A DNA stretch of 11,140 nt from JAJDGF01 sp031549325 (lineage in GTDB: Bacteria > Bacillota > Clostridia > Christensenellales > Aristaeellaceae), in assembly GCA_031549325.1 (NCBI GenBank), contig JAVBQA010000002.1, forward strand, positions 1 to 11,140, in the 5' to 3' direction. Position 1 is the first letter of the stretch, and each line of letters opens with the position of its first letter. The position numbers were made by a program, and so were the translations under genes. A model generated the notes under the pieces. That model was not told the DNA's origin. It saw only the letters and a program-made list of their open reading frames with translations, and did not search any database. This document shows, in pieces, positions 1 through 7,324 of the stretch.

Positions 1-1489
1 TGTACAGGTCGCAATACAGCCCGTAAGCATCCTGATAGGCCTGCTGGTTGGCCTTAATGGGCATGGTCTCGGTCTCGACCTTTAGGATCGAGATGGCCTC
101 GTTCAGGTTCTTCCACACGCCCGCGCCGACGCCCGCGACCATGACCGCGCCGTAGGCGCCGCCTTCGCTGGCGGCTGACATGGTGTAGACCGGGAGGTTG
201 AAGATATCGGCCTGCATCTGACGCCAGAGTTTTGATGCCGAGCCACCGCCCGAGGTATAGACCTTCTCCGGCGCGTCCAGCTTGCTGATCAGGTCGACCA
301 CCTGGCGCAGGCTGAACGTGACGCCCTCCATGACGGCGCGAGTCATGTCGCCGCGGGTGGTAGACAGGCTCATGCCATAAAACACGCCGCGTGCGTTGGG
401 GTCGGAGTATGGGCAGCGCTCGCCCGCCAGATACGGCAGAAACACCACGCCGCTCGAGCCCGGCCTGCTGGCCTCGGCTTCCGCGCCCATCAGTTCGTAC
501 ACATTGCCCTGCCCCGCCTGGCTCTTTTGGATGTGCTGCTCGCATAGCGTGTCCCGATACCAGCGGTACGCGCCGCCGGCCGCCAGCGTGACGCCCATGG
601 CGTGCCACAGCGCCTTGTCGTTGTTGCAGAACACCTGAAGCTGACCCTCCGGGTTCTGGCGATAGCCGCCCAGCCCCATGGCCACATTGCCCGCCGTGCC
701 GACCACCACGCCCAGAATGCCCGGACGCACCAGGCCCGCTCCGGTGGTCTGGATCACGGCGTCGCCGCCGCCTGCGAACACCGGAAGCCCTTCGGGCAGC
801 CCGGTCAGCTCGGCAGCCACACGGGTCACCTTGCCCGCCAGCATTTGCGACTCCAGCGCCACCGGGAAAATCGACTTGTCAAGGCCGATCTTTGCGATCA
901 GTTCATCCGACCACTTGCGGTTCTTCACGTCGAACAGTCCGGTGCCGGACGCATCTGACACCTCGGTCAAAAGCTCGCCCGTCAGCAAATAGCGGATATA
1001 GTCCTTCGGGCAGCAGAACGCGCGCATCTTCGCGAAGTTCTGCGGCTCCTCGTCGCGCAGCCAGATGATCTTGCCGCCAGTGTAGCCGGGCAGCATCTGG
1101 TTGTTGGTGAGGGACAACAGCCCGGACAACCCGCCCGCCCGCTCGGTGATCCAGTCACACTGGGGCTGGGTGCGCCCGTCGCACCACAGGATCGACGGGC
1201 GGATCACGCTCATGTCGGCATCCAGCGCCACCAGCCCGTGCATCTGGCCGGACAGGCTGACGCCTTTGAGCCCGGACATGGGCACATTGGCCTGCTTCAT
1301 GATCTTCTGGCAGCCGCGCGTGATGCCGTGCCACCAGTCGGCTGGGTTCTGCTCGGCCCAGCCCGGGCGGGGTGCGGACAGCGGGTACTCTTCGGTGGCA
1401 CTAGCCACAACGACGCCGTTTTGATCCACCAGGATGCATTTCGCGCCCGATGTGCCGATGTCAAGCCCGATCAGGTATTGGTTGCTCAT
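1..1489 (-). CDS. xylB: Xylulokinase, FGGY carbohydrate kinase family (3' end cut by window edge)
   Basis: This gene probably phosphorylates D-xylulose with ATP to xylulose 5-phosphate, feeding the pentose phosphate pathway in the cytoplasm. The reading frame is open for 496 codons and runs off the left edge; family members are about 485-500 residues, so only a few codons are missing. The N-terminal FGGY phosphate-binding motif IGLDIGTSGAK lies at residues 7-17, SGQMHG at 80-85, ILWCDGRT at 100-107, and AGGGD with the expected catalytic Asp near residue 243. The MHG and W-x-DGR motifs favour xylulokinase over glycerol or gluconate kinase. The ATG at 1489 has an AGGGGG ribosome binding site at 1499-1504, 9 nt upstream. 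It starts 47 bp after the plsY stop on the same strand, with no obvious terminator or promoter between, so co-transcription is likely. No xylose isomerase or transporter is visible, so the exact sugar is inferred from sequence only. Confidence 0.9.
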   Translation of the reverse strand, partial: MSNQYLIGLDIGTSGAKCILVDQNGVVVASATEEYPLSAPRPGWAEQNPADWWHGITRGCQKIMKQANVPMSGLKGVSLSGQMHGLVALDADMSVIRPSILWCDGRTQPQCDWITERAGGLSGLLSLTNNQMLPGYTGGKIIWLRDEEPQNFAKMRAFCCPKDYIRYLLTGELLTEVSDASGTGLFDVKNRKWSDELIAKIGLDKSIFPVALESQMLAGKVTRVAAELTGLPEGLPVFAGGGDAVIQTTGAGLVRPGILGVVVGTAGNVAMGLGGYRQNPEGQLQVFCNNDKALWHAMGVTLAAGGAYRWYRDTLCEQHIQKSQAGQGNVYELMGAEAEASRPGSSGVVFLPYLAGERCPYSDPNARGVFYGMSLSTTRGDMTRAVMEGVTFSLRQVVDLISKLDAPEKVYTSGGGSASKLWRQMQADIFNLPVYTMSAASEGGAYGAVMVAGVGAGVWKNLNEAISILKVETETMPIKANQQAYQDAYGLYCDLY

Positions 1490-1536
1490 GATGGTGATCC
1501 CCCTTCGTGTTCATGAACGGCCGCGAAGCCGCAAGC

Positions 1537-2166
1537 CTATTTCTTCTTCGACAGCTTGTTGATCTTCGAGAAATCCAGCCGGTTTTCCTCGTGACGCATC
1601 AGCCGCCCGATGTTCGCGCGGTGGGAGAAGATGGCCAGGATGCTGACGATCAGCGCCATCACGATCTGCAGCCAGTCGCCCCAGCAGCGCACGAGCACCG
1701 CCACGAAGAACACCACAGCGCCGGTGATCGAAGCCACCGACATGTACTTCGTGATGGCCACCACGACGATCTGCCACAGCAAAAGGCCCAGCGCGATCAG
1801 CGGGTGCACGGCCAGGATCACGCCAAAGGAAGTGGCGATGCCCTTGCCGCCCCTGAAGTGATAGAATACCGGCCAGTTGTGCCCCAGGATCACGGCGATG
1901 CCGGCCACGTAAGCGCCGTAGATGTTGCCGCCCATCAGCCACTTGCCGATCAGCGCAGCGATGACGCCCTTCAGCGCGTCGCCCAGGAATGTCAGCAGGC
2001 TGGGCATCCAGCCCAGGGTTCTGAGCACGTTGGTGGTGCCCGCGTTCTTGCTGCCCGTCTCGCGAATATCGATGCCAAAGACCTTGCCCACAGTGATGCC
2101 GGTGGCGAAATTGCCGAGCAAATAGCCGACCACGGCGCACAGAATCCACTTCAAAACATCCATCAT
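1537..2166 (-). CDS. plsY: Acyl-phosphate:glycerol-3-phosphate acyltransferase PlsY
   Basis: PlsY is an integral membrane enzyme that transfers the acyl group from acyl-phosphate to the sn-1 position of glycerol 3-phosphate, making lysophosphatidate for phospholipid synthesis. The predicted product is 209 residues, the usual family size, and is hydrophobic with several membrane segments. The three conserved loops are visible: GSKNAGTTNVLRTLG near residues 38-52, GHNWPVFYHFRGGKG near 95-109, and SHRANIGRL followed by HEEN near the C terminus. The start is the first of two consecutive ATG codons (2166), 9 nt from an AGGAGG at 2176-2181. The open frame continues upstream into der, but that part reads as der sequence in another frame. 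Only 4 bp separate it from the der stop, so translational coupling is likely. In many Clostridia plsY is followed by gpsA; here a xylulokinase follows instead. Confidence 0.95.
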   Translation of the reverse strand: MMDVLKWILCAVVGYLLGNFATGITVGKVFGIDIRETGSKNAGTTNVLRTLGWMPSLLTFLGDALKGVIAALIGKWLMGGNIYGAYVAGIAVILGHNWPVFYHFRGGKGIATSFGVILAVHPLIALGLLLWQIVVVAITKYMSVASITGAVVFFVAVLVRCWGDWLQIVMALIVSILAIFSHRANIGRLMRHEENRLDFSKINKLSKKK

Positions 2167-2170
2167 TTGT

Positions 2171-3499
2171 TTAAGCCTCCTCTTTCTTTCGGTCGCGCAT
2201 GATAAACCGGATCGGGGTTCCTTCGAATCCGAACGCTTTTCTGAACTGGTTATGAAGGTAGCGCTCATAGGAGAAGTGCATCAGGTTGTGGTCGTTCACA
2301 AAGAACACGAACGTGGGCGGCCGCACTGCCTGCTGGGTAGCGTAGTAGATTTTGAGCCTGCGCCCGCCGGTAGACGGCGGCTGCAGGCCTGCCTGCGCAT
2401 CGGCCAGCACATCGTTCAGAAGGCCGGTGGTGACGCGCCGGCTCGCCTGCTCGTACACCTCGCGCACCATGTCCAAAATCCGGTTGGTGCGCTGGCCGGT
2501 GAGCGCCGAGATGGACAGGATCCGCGCGTAGTCCATGAATTTCAGCTGCTCACGCACCTGCTTAACGTACTCGTCCAGGGTCTGGGTCTGTTTCTCAACA
2601 GCGTCCCACTTGTTGATGAGCACGATGGCCGGTTTGCCCTGTTCGTCGATGTATCCCGCGATCTTGGCGTCCTGCTCGGTCACGCCCTCCGTGGCGTCGA
2701 TCAGCATCAGGCACACGTCGCTGCGATCAATGGCCGCCAGCGCGCGCACCACGGAAAACCGCTCGAGGCTCTGGTATTCGATCGCACGCTTCCTGCGGAT
2801 GCCCGCAGTATCGATCAGCACAAACTCGTCCTCGCCGTCGGTAAACCGGGTGTCGATGGCGTCCCGCGTGGTGCCCGCGATGTCCGAAACCATCACGCGC
2901 TCCTCACCCAGCAACCGGTTCACGAGGGATGACTTGCCCACGTTGGGCTTGCCCACCACCGCGATCTGGATGGCGGTGTGCTCCTCTTCGCCCTCAAACC
3001 CCGGCGGAAACGCCTCGACGATCTTGTCCAGCAGGTCGCCGAAGTTCATCATGTTCACCGACGAAATGCCGATGGGGTCGCCGATGCCCAGCTGATAGAA
3101 GTCGAAGATGTCGGCCTCCTGCTTGACGTTGTCGATCTTGTTCACCACCAGGATCAACGGCTTGCCGCTCCTGCGCAGCAGGTCGGCCACCGTTTCGTCG
3201 TCTGCGGTCAGCCCCTGCCGCCCGTCCACGAAGAACAGAATCACGTCGCAGGTTTCAATCGCGATCTCGGCCTGCCTGCGCATCTGCTTAAGCAGCGGGT
3301 CGTCCGATTGCGGATCGATGCCGCCCGTGTCGATCAGCGTGAATTTGTGCGTCTGCCACTCGCAATCGGCGTACACCCGGTCCCGCGTCACGCCCGGCGT
3401 GTCCTCCACGATGGCGATCCGCCGTCCGGCGATCTTGTTGAAGAATGTGGACTTGCCCACGTTCGGGCGGCCCACAATGGCCACGAGGGGTTTTGCCAT
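2171..3499 (-). CDS. der: Ribosome assembly GTPase Der (EngA)
   Basis: Der is an essential tandem GTPase that binds the 50S subunit and helps its maturation. The product is 442 residues, close to the usual 435-440. The first G domain has GRPNVGKS at residues 10-17, DTPGVTRD at 33-40, DTGG at 57-60 and NKID at 120-123. The second has GKPNVGKS at 183-190, then DIAGTTRD, DTAG and NKWD. A C-terminal KH-like domain follows, ending in a basic-acidic tail. The ATG at 3499 begins MAKPLVAIVG and has an AGGAGG at 3511-3516, 11 nt upstream. The open frame reaches further upstream to 3691, but that part lies inside the DUF512 gene and lacks family similarity. One deviation: the G5 region of the first domain reads SSVNMMNFGDLLD rather than the common SAxHGxGxxDLLD. 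The DUF512 gene ends 46 bp upstream and plsY starts 4 bp downstream. Confidence 0.97.
   Translation of the reverse strand: MAKPLVAIVGRPNVGKSTFFNKIAGRRIAIVEDTPGVTRDRVYADCEWQTHKFTLIDTGGIDPQSDDPLLKQMRRQAEIAIETCDVILFFVDGRQGLTADDETVADLLRRSGKPLILVVNKIDNVKQEADIFDFYQLGIGDPIGISSVNMMNFGDLLDKIVEAFPPGFEGEEEHTAIQIAVVGKPNVGKSSLVNRLLGEERVMVSDIAGTTRDAIDTRFTDGEDEFVLIDTAGIRRKRAIEYQSLERFSVVRALAAIDRSDVCLMLIDATEGVTEQDAKIAGYIDEQGKPAIVLINKWDAVEKQTQTLDEYVKQVREQLKFMDYARILSISALTGQRTNRILDMVREVYEQASRRVTTGLLNDVLADAQAGLQPPSTGGRRLKIYYATQQAVRPPTFVFFVNDHNLMHFSYERYLHNQFRKAFGFEGTPIRFIMRDRKKEEA
2176..2181 (-). promoter_or_regulatory. Ribosome binding site of plsY inside the der 3' end
   Basis: A perfect AGGAGG on the minus strand sits within the last codons of der, 9 nt before the plsY ATG at 2166. 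It fixes the plsY start at the first of two adjacent ATG codons, because the second would be 12 nt away. Confidence 0.8.
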
Positions 3500-3510
3500 G
3501 GTTGATAGAT

Positions 3511-3516
3511 CCTCCT
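3511..3516 (-). promoter_or_regulatory. der: Ribosome binding site of der
   Basis: AGGAGG on the minus strand, 11 nt before the ATG at 3499. It decides for this start and against the longer open frame reaching to 3691. Confidence 0.8.
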
Positions 3517-3521
3517 TAAAT

Positions 3522-3538
3522 ATGGGGCGCCGCCCCAT
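3522..3538 (-). other. Short GC-rich hairpin between the DUF512 gene and der
   Basis: ATGGGGC and GCCCCAT form a perfect 7-bp stem with a 3-nt loop, five bases upstream of the der ribosome binding site. On the minus strand it is followed by ATATTTAAGGAGG, not a clear U tract, so it is a poor intrinsic terminator. It might stabilise or process the der transcript, or be chance in GC-rich DNA. Confidence 0.35.
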
Positions 3539-3545
3539 GCCCCGT

Positions 3546-4874
3546 TCAAGGGATGTCCAGAATTCCACTTTCAGGGCAAATGATCGCATGCAGTAAATCC
3601 TCGCCGGAGCGGCCGACAGGGGTGATGGGGACGCCGATTTCTGCCCGCGCCTGCGCCAGCGTGACGTCGTCCAGGAACACTTCCTCGCCATCCCGCAGCA
3701 TGCACTCGGTGATGAGGATTCTGTCGGCCTGTACGCCCTCCATACCCCGAATCAGGTCGGAGCCGGTGATCAGCCCGGACACCGTGACCGTCGGGCCAAA
3801 AAAGCGGTTCTCGACGCAGTGCACCGTGATCTCGACGCCCGGGATCGGGTGGTTGTCCAGCAGCGCTTTCATGAAAGGCGCCACCGACACGCCGCAGGCA
3901 ATCGCCACTTGTCGGTTGCCCTTCACAGGGGCTGCCCCGCCACGCCACGCCAGATACGCTTCGTCAAATTCGGTCTCGAGCAACCGGCACAGCCCCACGC
4001 CGTTGTCGATCTGCAGATATCCCTCATAGGCTTCATCCAACGGAAACGCGCGCCCCGCCAGCAGATACAGCTCGTCCGCCGGAAACACAAACCGCGTTCC
4101 GTGCCGTTTCAGCAGCGCCTTGCGCCATTCGTCAGCGATTTGCAGCACCGCCTCGGCGCTGTCCCGGTCGTATGGTTTCAATCCCGGCAGCCCATCCCGG
4201 TGCCCGGTCAGCCCCACCGGCACCAACGCCAGCGACAGCGCGCTGGGCATCAGGCCCGCCAGGTCGCCGATGGTCTGCCGGAGCGCCGCGCCGTCGTTCA
4301 GCCCGGGACACAGTACCGCCTGCAGGTGAAACTCGATACCGCCCTGGCTGAGCGCCCGCAGCTGGTTCATCAGCCCCATGCCGCGCGCTGTGCCGAGCAA
4401 CTCCGCGCGCAGCGCATCGTCCGTGGCGTGCGCTGAAATGTACAGCGGCGAGGCATTGCGCCGAATGATGCGCTGGATTTCCTTCGGGCCAACGTTGGTC
4501 AGCGTCACAAAACTGCCCATCATCAGGCTGGTGCGCCAGTCGTCGTCCTTGACGCGCATGCTCTCGCGCACATTCCTCGGCAGCTGATCCACAAAGCAGA
4601 ACACACACTCGTTGCAGCAGTTGCGGATGCCGGACATCATGGCGTCCGCAAATTCGAGACCCAGCGCCTCGTATTCGTCCTTCTCAAACGCGAATTCCAG
4701 CGACTCACCGTCACGCCGGATGCTCAGGTCGATCTGCTCCTCGGCACACAGCGCCTGATAATCAATCAGGTCGAACACCGGCTCGCCGTTGATGGACACT
4801 AGCCTGTCCCCCGGCCGGATGCCCAGCTGATCCGCGATCGAGCCCGGCTCCACGCCCCGAATCTCCTGCGCCAT
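3546..4874 (-). CDS. DUF512 protein: PDZ domain plus radical-SAM-like Fe-S domain
   Basis: This 442-residue protein belongs to the DUF512 family common in Clostridia; its biochemical function is not established. It starts with a PDZ-like domain (about residues 3-65; VEPGSIADQLG and RPGDRLVSINGEP are typical). A cysteine cluster CCNECVFCF follows at residues 86-94, whose C86-x3-C90-x2-C93 spacing fits a radical-SAM 4Fe-4S site. Family-typical KDDDWRTSL (about 109-117) and SFVTLTN come next, then a TIM-barrel-like region and a C-terminal DUF512 domain with FFGPTVTVSGLITG. The ATG at 4874 is chosen because GGAGG lies at 4879-4883, though the 4-nt spacing is short. An upstream in-frame TTG (4904) falls at the predicted transcription start and has no ribosome binding site. 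The gene is first in the block served by the promoter at 4910-4938, with der next. Proximity to der suggests a link to ribosome or RNA maturation, but that is inference. Confidence 0.88.
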   Translation of the reverse strand: MAQEIRGVEPGSIADQLGIRPGDRLVSINGEPVFDLIDYQALCAEEQIDLSIRRDGESLEFAFEKDEYEALGLEFADAMMSGIRNCCNECVFCFVDQLPRNVRESMRVKDDDWRTSLMMGSFVTLTNVGPKEIQRIIRRNASPLYISAHATDDALRAELLGTARGMGLMNQLRALSQGGIEFHLQAVLCPGLNDGAALRQTIGDLAGLMPSALSLALVPVGLTGHRDGLPGLKPYDRDSAEAVLQIADEWRKALLKRHGTRFVFPADELYLLAGRAFPLDEAYEGYLQIDNGVGLCRLLETEFDEAYLAWRGGAAPVKGNRQVAIACGVSVAPFMKALLDNHPIPGVEITVHCVENRFFGPTVTVSGLITGSDLIRGMEGVQADRILITECMLRDGEEVFLDDVTLAQARAEIGVPITPVGRSGEDLLHAIICPESGILDIP

Positions 4875-4909
4875 GACGCCTCCGCTGTTTTCAAAAATCA
4901 CCAATCTTT

Positions 4910-4938
4910 ATTATCCCCGGAAATGCGCGTTTCGTCAA
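4910..4938 (-). promoter_or_regulatory. Sigma-A-type promoter for the DUF512-der-plsY-xylB block
   Basis: On the minus strand TTGACG (4938-4933) is separated by exactly 17 bp from GATAAT (4915-4910), each 5 of 6 to consensus. Transcription should start near 4903, giving a leader of about 29 nt before the ATG at 4874. No other comparable promoter was seen downstream before xylB, so the four genes are probably one transcription unit. The promoter is embedded in an inverted repeat (4918-4949). Confidence 0.75.
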
Positions 4939-4949
4939 GCGCATTTCCG
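4918..4949. repeat. 11-bp perfect inverted repeat enclosing the -35 box
   Basis: CGGAAATGCGC (4918-4928) and GCGCATTTCCG (4939-4949) are perfect inverted copies separated by 10 bases that contain the -35 hexamer of the promoter at 4910-4938. It begins 7 bp after the methyltransferase stop codon. It could be the terminator of the upstream unit, although no T tract follows on the minus strand, or a repressor operator, since one arm lies in the promoter spacer. The sequence alone does not decide between these. Confidence 0.6.
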
Positions 4950-4955
4950 TTGGCT

Positions 4956-5753
4956 TTATGGATGCGCGTCCAGCCTATAAATCCTGTTTCTTTCGTCTGT
5001 CCAGCCGCCGTGCTCGTCCTTGAGGATCAGCGGGGGCAGCCAGTGCAGCATGGAACCCGCGCCCTTGACCGCGTCCAGCAGGAATAGCTTGGGCGTGGCG
5101 GAGGGCCGATCCTGAATCAACCGCACGCGCTTGGGCTGAAGGTTTACCCGGCTTAGCGCCTGCATCAGCTCCAGCATGCGCGGCGCGGGATACACAAATG
5201 CAGCGCGCCCGCCGTTTTTCAGCAGCTTGCCGACCGCCAGGCAGATCTCCTCGATGGGCGTCCCGGCGTGGCGGGCGATCCGCTTGGCGTCCCGTTCGCT
5301 GGCGACCGCCGTGCCGTCCGGGCTGTACGGCGGGTTGCACACCACCAGCGTGTGCCTCCCGTGCCCCAGCACGACAGGCGCATCGCGCAGGTCCATGGGA
5401 TGCACGGCAATGCGGTCTTCCAAACCGCACAGCCGAACGCTTCGCTTCGCCATGTCGGCCATGTCCGTTTGGATCTCGACGGCGTCAAACCGGGGACCGG
5501 CGACATGCCCGGCCATCAGCAGGCACAACACGCCCGTGCCGGTGCCAAGATCGGCCACCACATCGCTTTTCCTGGGCGCGGCAAAATCGGCAAGCAGCAC
5601 GCTGTCCGTGCCGAACCGGAACGCATCCGTGCGCTGGATGATCTTCATCCCGCCCAGCAGCAAGTCGTCCAGCCGCTCGCCATCCCGCAATAGAGCGAGA
5701 CTGCCCGCCGAATCGCGGACAGTCTCGGTTGTGCTTTGCATGTCTTTCGTCAC
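4956..5753 (-). CDS. TrmN6-like SAM-dependent methyltransferase (probable tRNA1(Val) A37 N6-type)
   Basis: The 265-residue product has a class I methyltransferase fold: FRFGTDSVLLADF (about 45-57), SAM-binding motif DLGTGTG (68-74), an acidic motif AVEIQ (91-95), and the adenine N6 catalytic motif NPPY at 140-143. The RFGTDSVLL-type motif and NPPY are typical of the YfiC/TrmN6 group, which methylates an adenine in tRNA; exact substrate is inferred. I chose the GTG at 5753 because AAGGAG lies 6 nt upstream (5760-5765), while the ATG at 5741 would be 18 nt away. With this start the gene overlaps the stop of the NlpC/P60 gene by 4 bases (GTGA), implying translational coupling. The frame remains open much further upstream inside the NlpC/P60 gene, but that part is a shadow. 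Confidence 0.85.
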   Translation of the reverse strand: MTKDMQSTTETVRDSAGSLALLRDGERLDDLLLGGMKIIQRTDAFRFGTDSVLLADFAAPRKSDVVADLGTGTGVLCLLMAGHVAGPRFDAVEIQTDMADMAKRSVRLCGLEDRIAVHPMDLRDAPVVLGHGRHTLVVCNPPYSPDGTAVASERDAKRIARHAGTPIEEICLAVGKLLKNGGRAAFVYPAPRMLELMQALSRVNLQPKRVRLIQDRPSATPKLFLLDAVKGAGSMLHWLPPLILKDEHGGWTDERNRIYRLDAHP

Positions 5754-7231
5754 CACATTCTCCTTGCGAACAAGAACCGTTTTTGGTAAAAGTTGCTGTT
5801 GGACTTGTCTTTGAAGCTGCTGGTGACGACCTTCTTGTCGGCCGACGACGCGTGAATAAACTTGATGTTGTCGTCCTCGGTGCTTATGCAGACGCCCACA
5901 TGGTTCAGCCTGGTCTTGCTGCCGCCCGTGGCGAAGAACAGCAGGTCGCCCGGCATCACCTCGCTTTGCAGCGCCACCATCTTGCCCTTCTTGCTCTGCG
6001 CGCTGGACGACTGCGCCAGCGTGATGTTCGCGCCCTTCTTGAACACGTAGTAGCTGAAGCCGGAGCAATCGAAGGTGCTCGGCCCATGTGTGCGCGCGCG
6101 GTACTTCTTGCCCAGCTGATCGTGGGCCACGTCTATGATCGTCTCCGCGCGGGCATCGACCTCATCGTCCAGCGTGTCATTCTCGTGGATCAGCCGCAGC
6201 GTGGGTGAATACAAGACGCCGGTGGGATAAATGCCATGGCTCTTCTGAAACTTCTTGACGGCGCTGGTGAGCCCGCTGGTGTACTTGCCGTTTAGCGAGC
6301 CCGAGTAGCACTTGAGCCGCTTCAGGATGGCCTGCACCTTCAGCACCCTGCTGCCCGAGGCCCCGGGCTTGATGGTGTCCGGGCCGCAGACTTCATCGTA
6401 AGTCCGGACGCCGCTGGCCTCCAGCTGCTCGCGCTCGCGGGTGGTTACGATGCCGTCGGCCGTCTTGAAATCGTTGAACTGTTCAAACCGGATGACCGCT
6501 TTCTTGACGGCGTCGGTGTAGCTGCTGTCAATCTTGCCGTTGTAGTAGCCAAGCTCGTTCAGGCGCTTCTGGATCTGCGCCACGCGCAGCCCCCAGCTGC
6601 CCCGCTTGGCCGAAGCCTCGCGCTCACGCTGCTCGTAGGTGGCGAAAGGCGTGATGTCCTTGCCGTCGTTGAGGCGCTGGCGGGTGGTGCGGGTGGCCTT
6701 CCCGGTGGCCTTCAGGCTGTGAGCGGCCTGGAAATAGCGCACGGCCACGTAGGTGTCTCGGTCAAACTTGCCGCTGGGATCTCCCTCGAAATAGCCATAC
6801 TCGGAGAGCTTGGTCTGCAGCTGCGTGACCTGCGATCCCTTGCTGCCCAGGCGCAGCTCGGTCAGGTTGTGGGCGGCATCGTATGTTCGCCGGCTGATGG
6901 CTCCTTTACTGAACGCCTTCTCTCGCGTCTGCTTGTTGCCAATGCCGTTCTGCGGCGAGATTTCGTTGCACGCCTGGAACTGCTTGACGGCGCCAATCGT
7001 CTTACTGCTGTAGCTGGACGAGTATTTGCCCTCGTAATACCCGAGCTTTTTCAGCTGCTTCTGCAGCCACACGACATAGCTGCCGTGCCCGCCGGGCCGA
7101 AGTTGGCTGTCCTTTTTCTGGTCGGTCGTGGCTGCCTTGGCGGTCGCTCCGGCGGCAAGCGCCGGAATCAGCGCGATGGTCGATGTCAGCAATGCAAAGA
7201 TGATCATCAATAGAATGATCTTGCGGCTCAT
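5750..7231 (-). CDS. Secreted NlpC/P60 peptidoglycan endopeptidase with four PG-binding repeats
   Basis: This probable cell-wall hydrolase has 493 residues. An N-terminal signal peptide or anchor (about 1-30, MSRK followed by a hydrophobic stretch ending in ALAAG) indicates export. Four peptidoglycan-binding repeats follow, each with the pattern G-x-V-xx-(L/I/V)-Q-xx-L-xxx-G-Y-(Y/F)-x-G: about 47-87, 129-168, 211-250 and 291-332; the fourth has CYSG in place of the GYYxG. The C-terminal NlpC/P60 domain (about 360-493) carries the Cys-His-His catalytic set: C389 in TFDCSGF, H444 in NHVGV and H460 in FIHASS. Such enzymes cleave D-Glu to diamino-acid bonds in stem peptides. The second ATG (7231) is preferred: AGGGGG at 7238-7243 is 6 nt from it but abuts the first ATG at 7237. 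It lies 93 bp downstream of the SpoIID-domain gene on the same strand and overlaps the methyltransferase start. Confidence 0.9.
   Translation of the reverse strand: MSRKIILLMIIFALLTSTIALIPALAAGATAKAATTDQKKDSQLRPGGHGSYVVWLQKQLKKLGYYEGKYSSSYSSKTIGAVKQFQACNEISPQNGIGNKQTREKAFSKGAISRRTYDAAHNLTELRLGSKGSQVTQLQTKLSEYGYFEGDPSGKFDRDTYVAVRYFQAAHSLKATGKATRTTRQRLNDGKDITPFATYEQREREASAKRGSWGLRVAQIQKRLNELGYYNGKIDSSYTDAVKKAVIRFEQFNDFKTADGIVTTREREQLEASGVRTYDEVCGPDTIKPGASGSRVLKVQAILKRLKCYSGSLNGKYTSGLTSAVKKFQKSHGIYPTGVLYSPTLRLIHENDTLDDEVDARAETIIDVAHDQLGKKYRARTHGPSTFDCSGFSYYVFKKGANITLAQSSSAQSKKGKMVALQSEVMPGDLLFFATGGSKTRLNHVGVCISTEDDNIKFIHASSADKKVVTSSFKDKSNSNFYQKRFLFARRMW
5760..5765 (-). promoter_or_regulatory. 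Ribosome binding site selecting the GTG start of the methyltransferase
   Basis: AAGGAG in the last codons of the NlpC/P60 gene, 6 nt before the GTG at 5753. The spacing favours this GTG over a GTG 3 nt away at 5756 and the ATG 18 nt away at 5741. Confidence 0.65.
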
Positions 7232-7237
7232 CGGCAT

Positions 7238-7243
7238 CCCCCT
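7238..7243 (-). promoter_or_regulatory. Ribosome binding site selecting the second ATG of the NlpC/P60 gene
   Basis: AGGGGG directly touches the ATG at 7237 and is 6 nt from the ATG at 7231, so initiation at 7231 is more likely. Confidence 0.6.
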
Positions 7244-7266
7244 AACATTCGAATTTGGCCTTACGC

Positions 7267-7286
7267 GGCATGGCCCCTGCCATGTC
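7267..7286. repeat. Short inverted repeat between the two wall-protein genes
   Basis: GGCATGGC and GCCATGTC pair as an 8-bp stem (one G-T pair) around a 4-nt loop, in the 93-bp gap between the SpoIID-domain gene and the NlpC/P60 gene. No T tract follows on the minus strand, and no convincing promoter is present in the gap, so read-through from the upstream gene is likely. Confidence 0.3.
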
Positions 7287-7324
7287 TGACAATCCGCGCG
7301 CGCCCTGGGGTTTTGCTTTTGGCT

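Noticed and set aside
54..608. Minus-strand 184-codon frame within the xylulokinase gene
   Set aside because: It lies out of frame inside a recognisable FGGY kinase and its product is Arg/Gly-rich without family features.
1509..1518. 10-bp palindrome GTTCATGAAC between plsY and xylB
   Set aside because: It is too short to fold as a terminator and is not placed against any visible promoter; likely chance.
1507..2202. Plus-strand open frame of 231 codons opposite plsY
   Set aside because: His/Gln/Asp-rich low-complexity product typical of an antisense shadow; plsY motifs on the other strand are unambiguous.
4875..4904. Upstream TTG (4904) as the start of the DUF512 protein
   Set aside because: It coincides with the predicted transcription start, has no ribosome binding site, and the PDZ domain begins right after ATG 4874.
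5750..7231. Repeats in the NlpC/P60 gene as a DNA repeat array or CRISPR
   Set aside because: The periodicity is at protein level (diverged PG-binding domains about 80 residues apart); there are no near-identical DNA repeats with uniform spacers.
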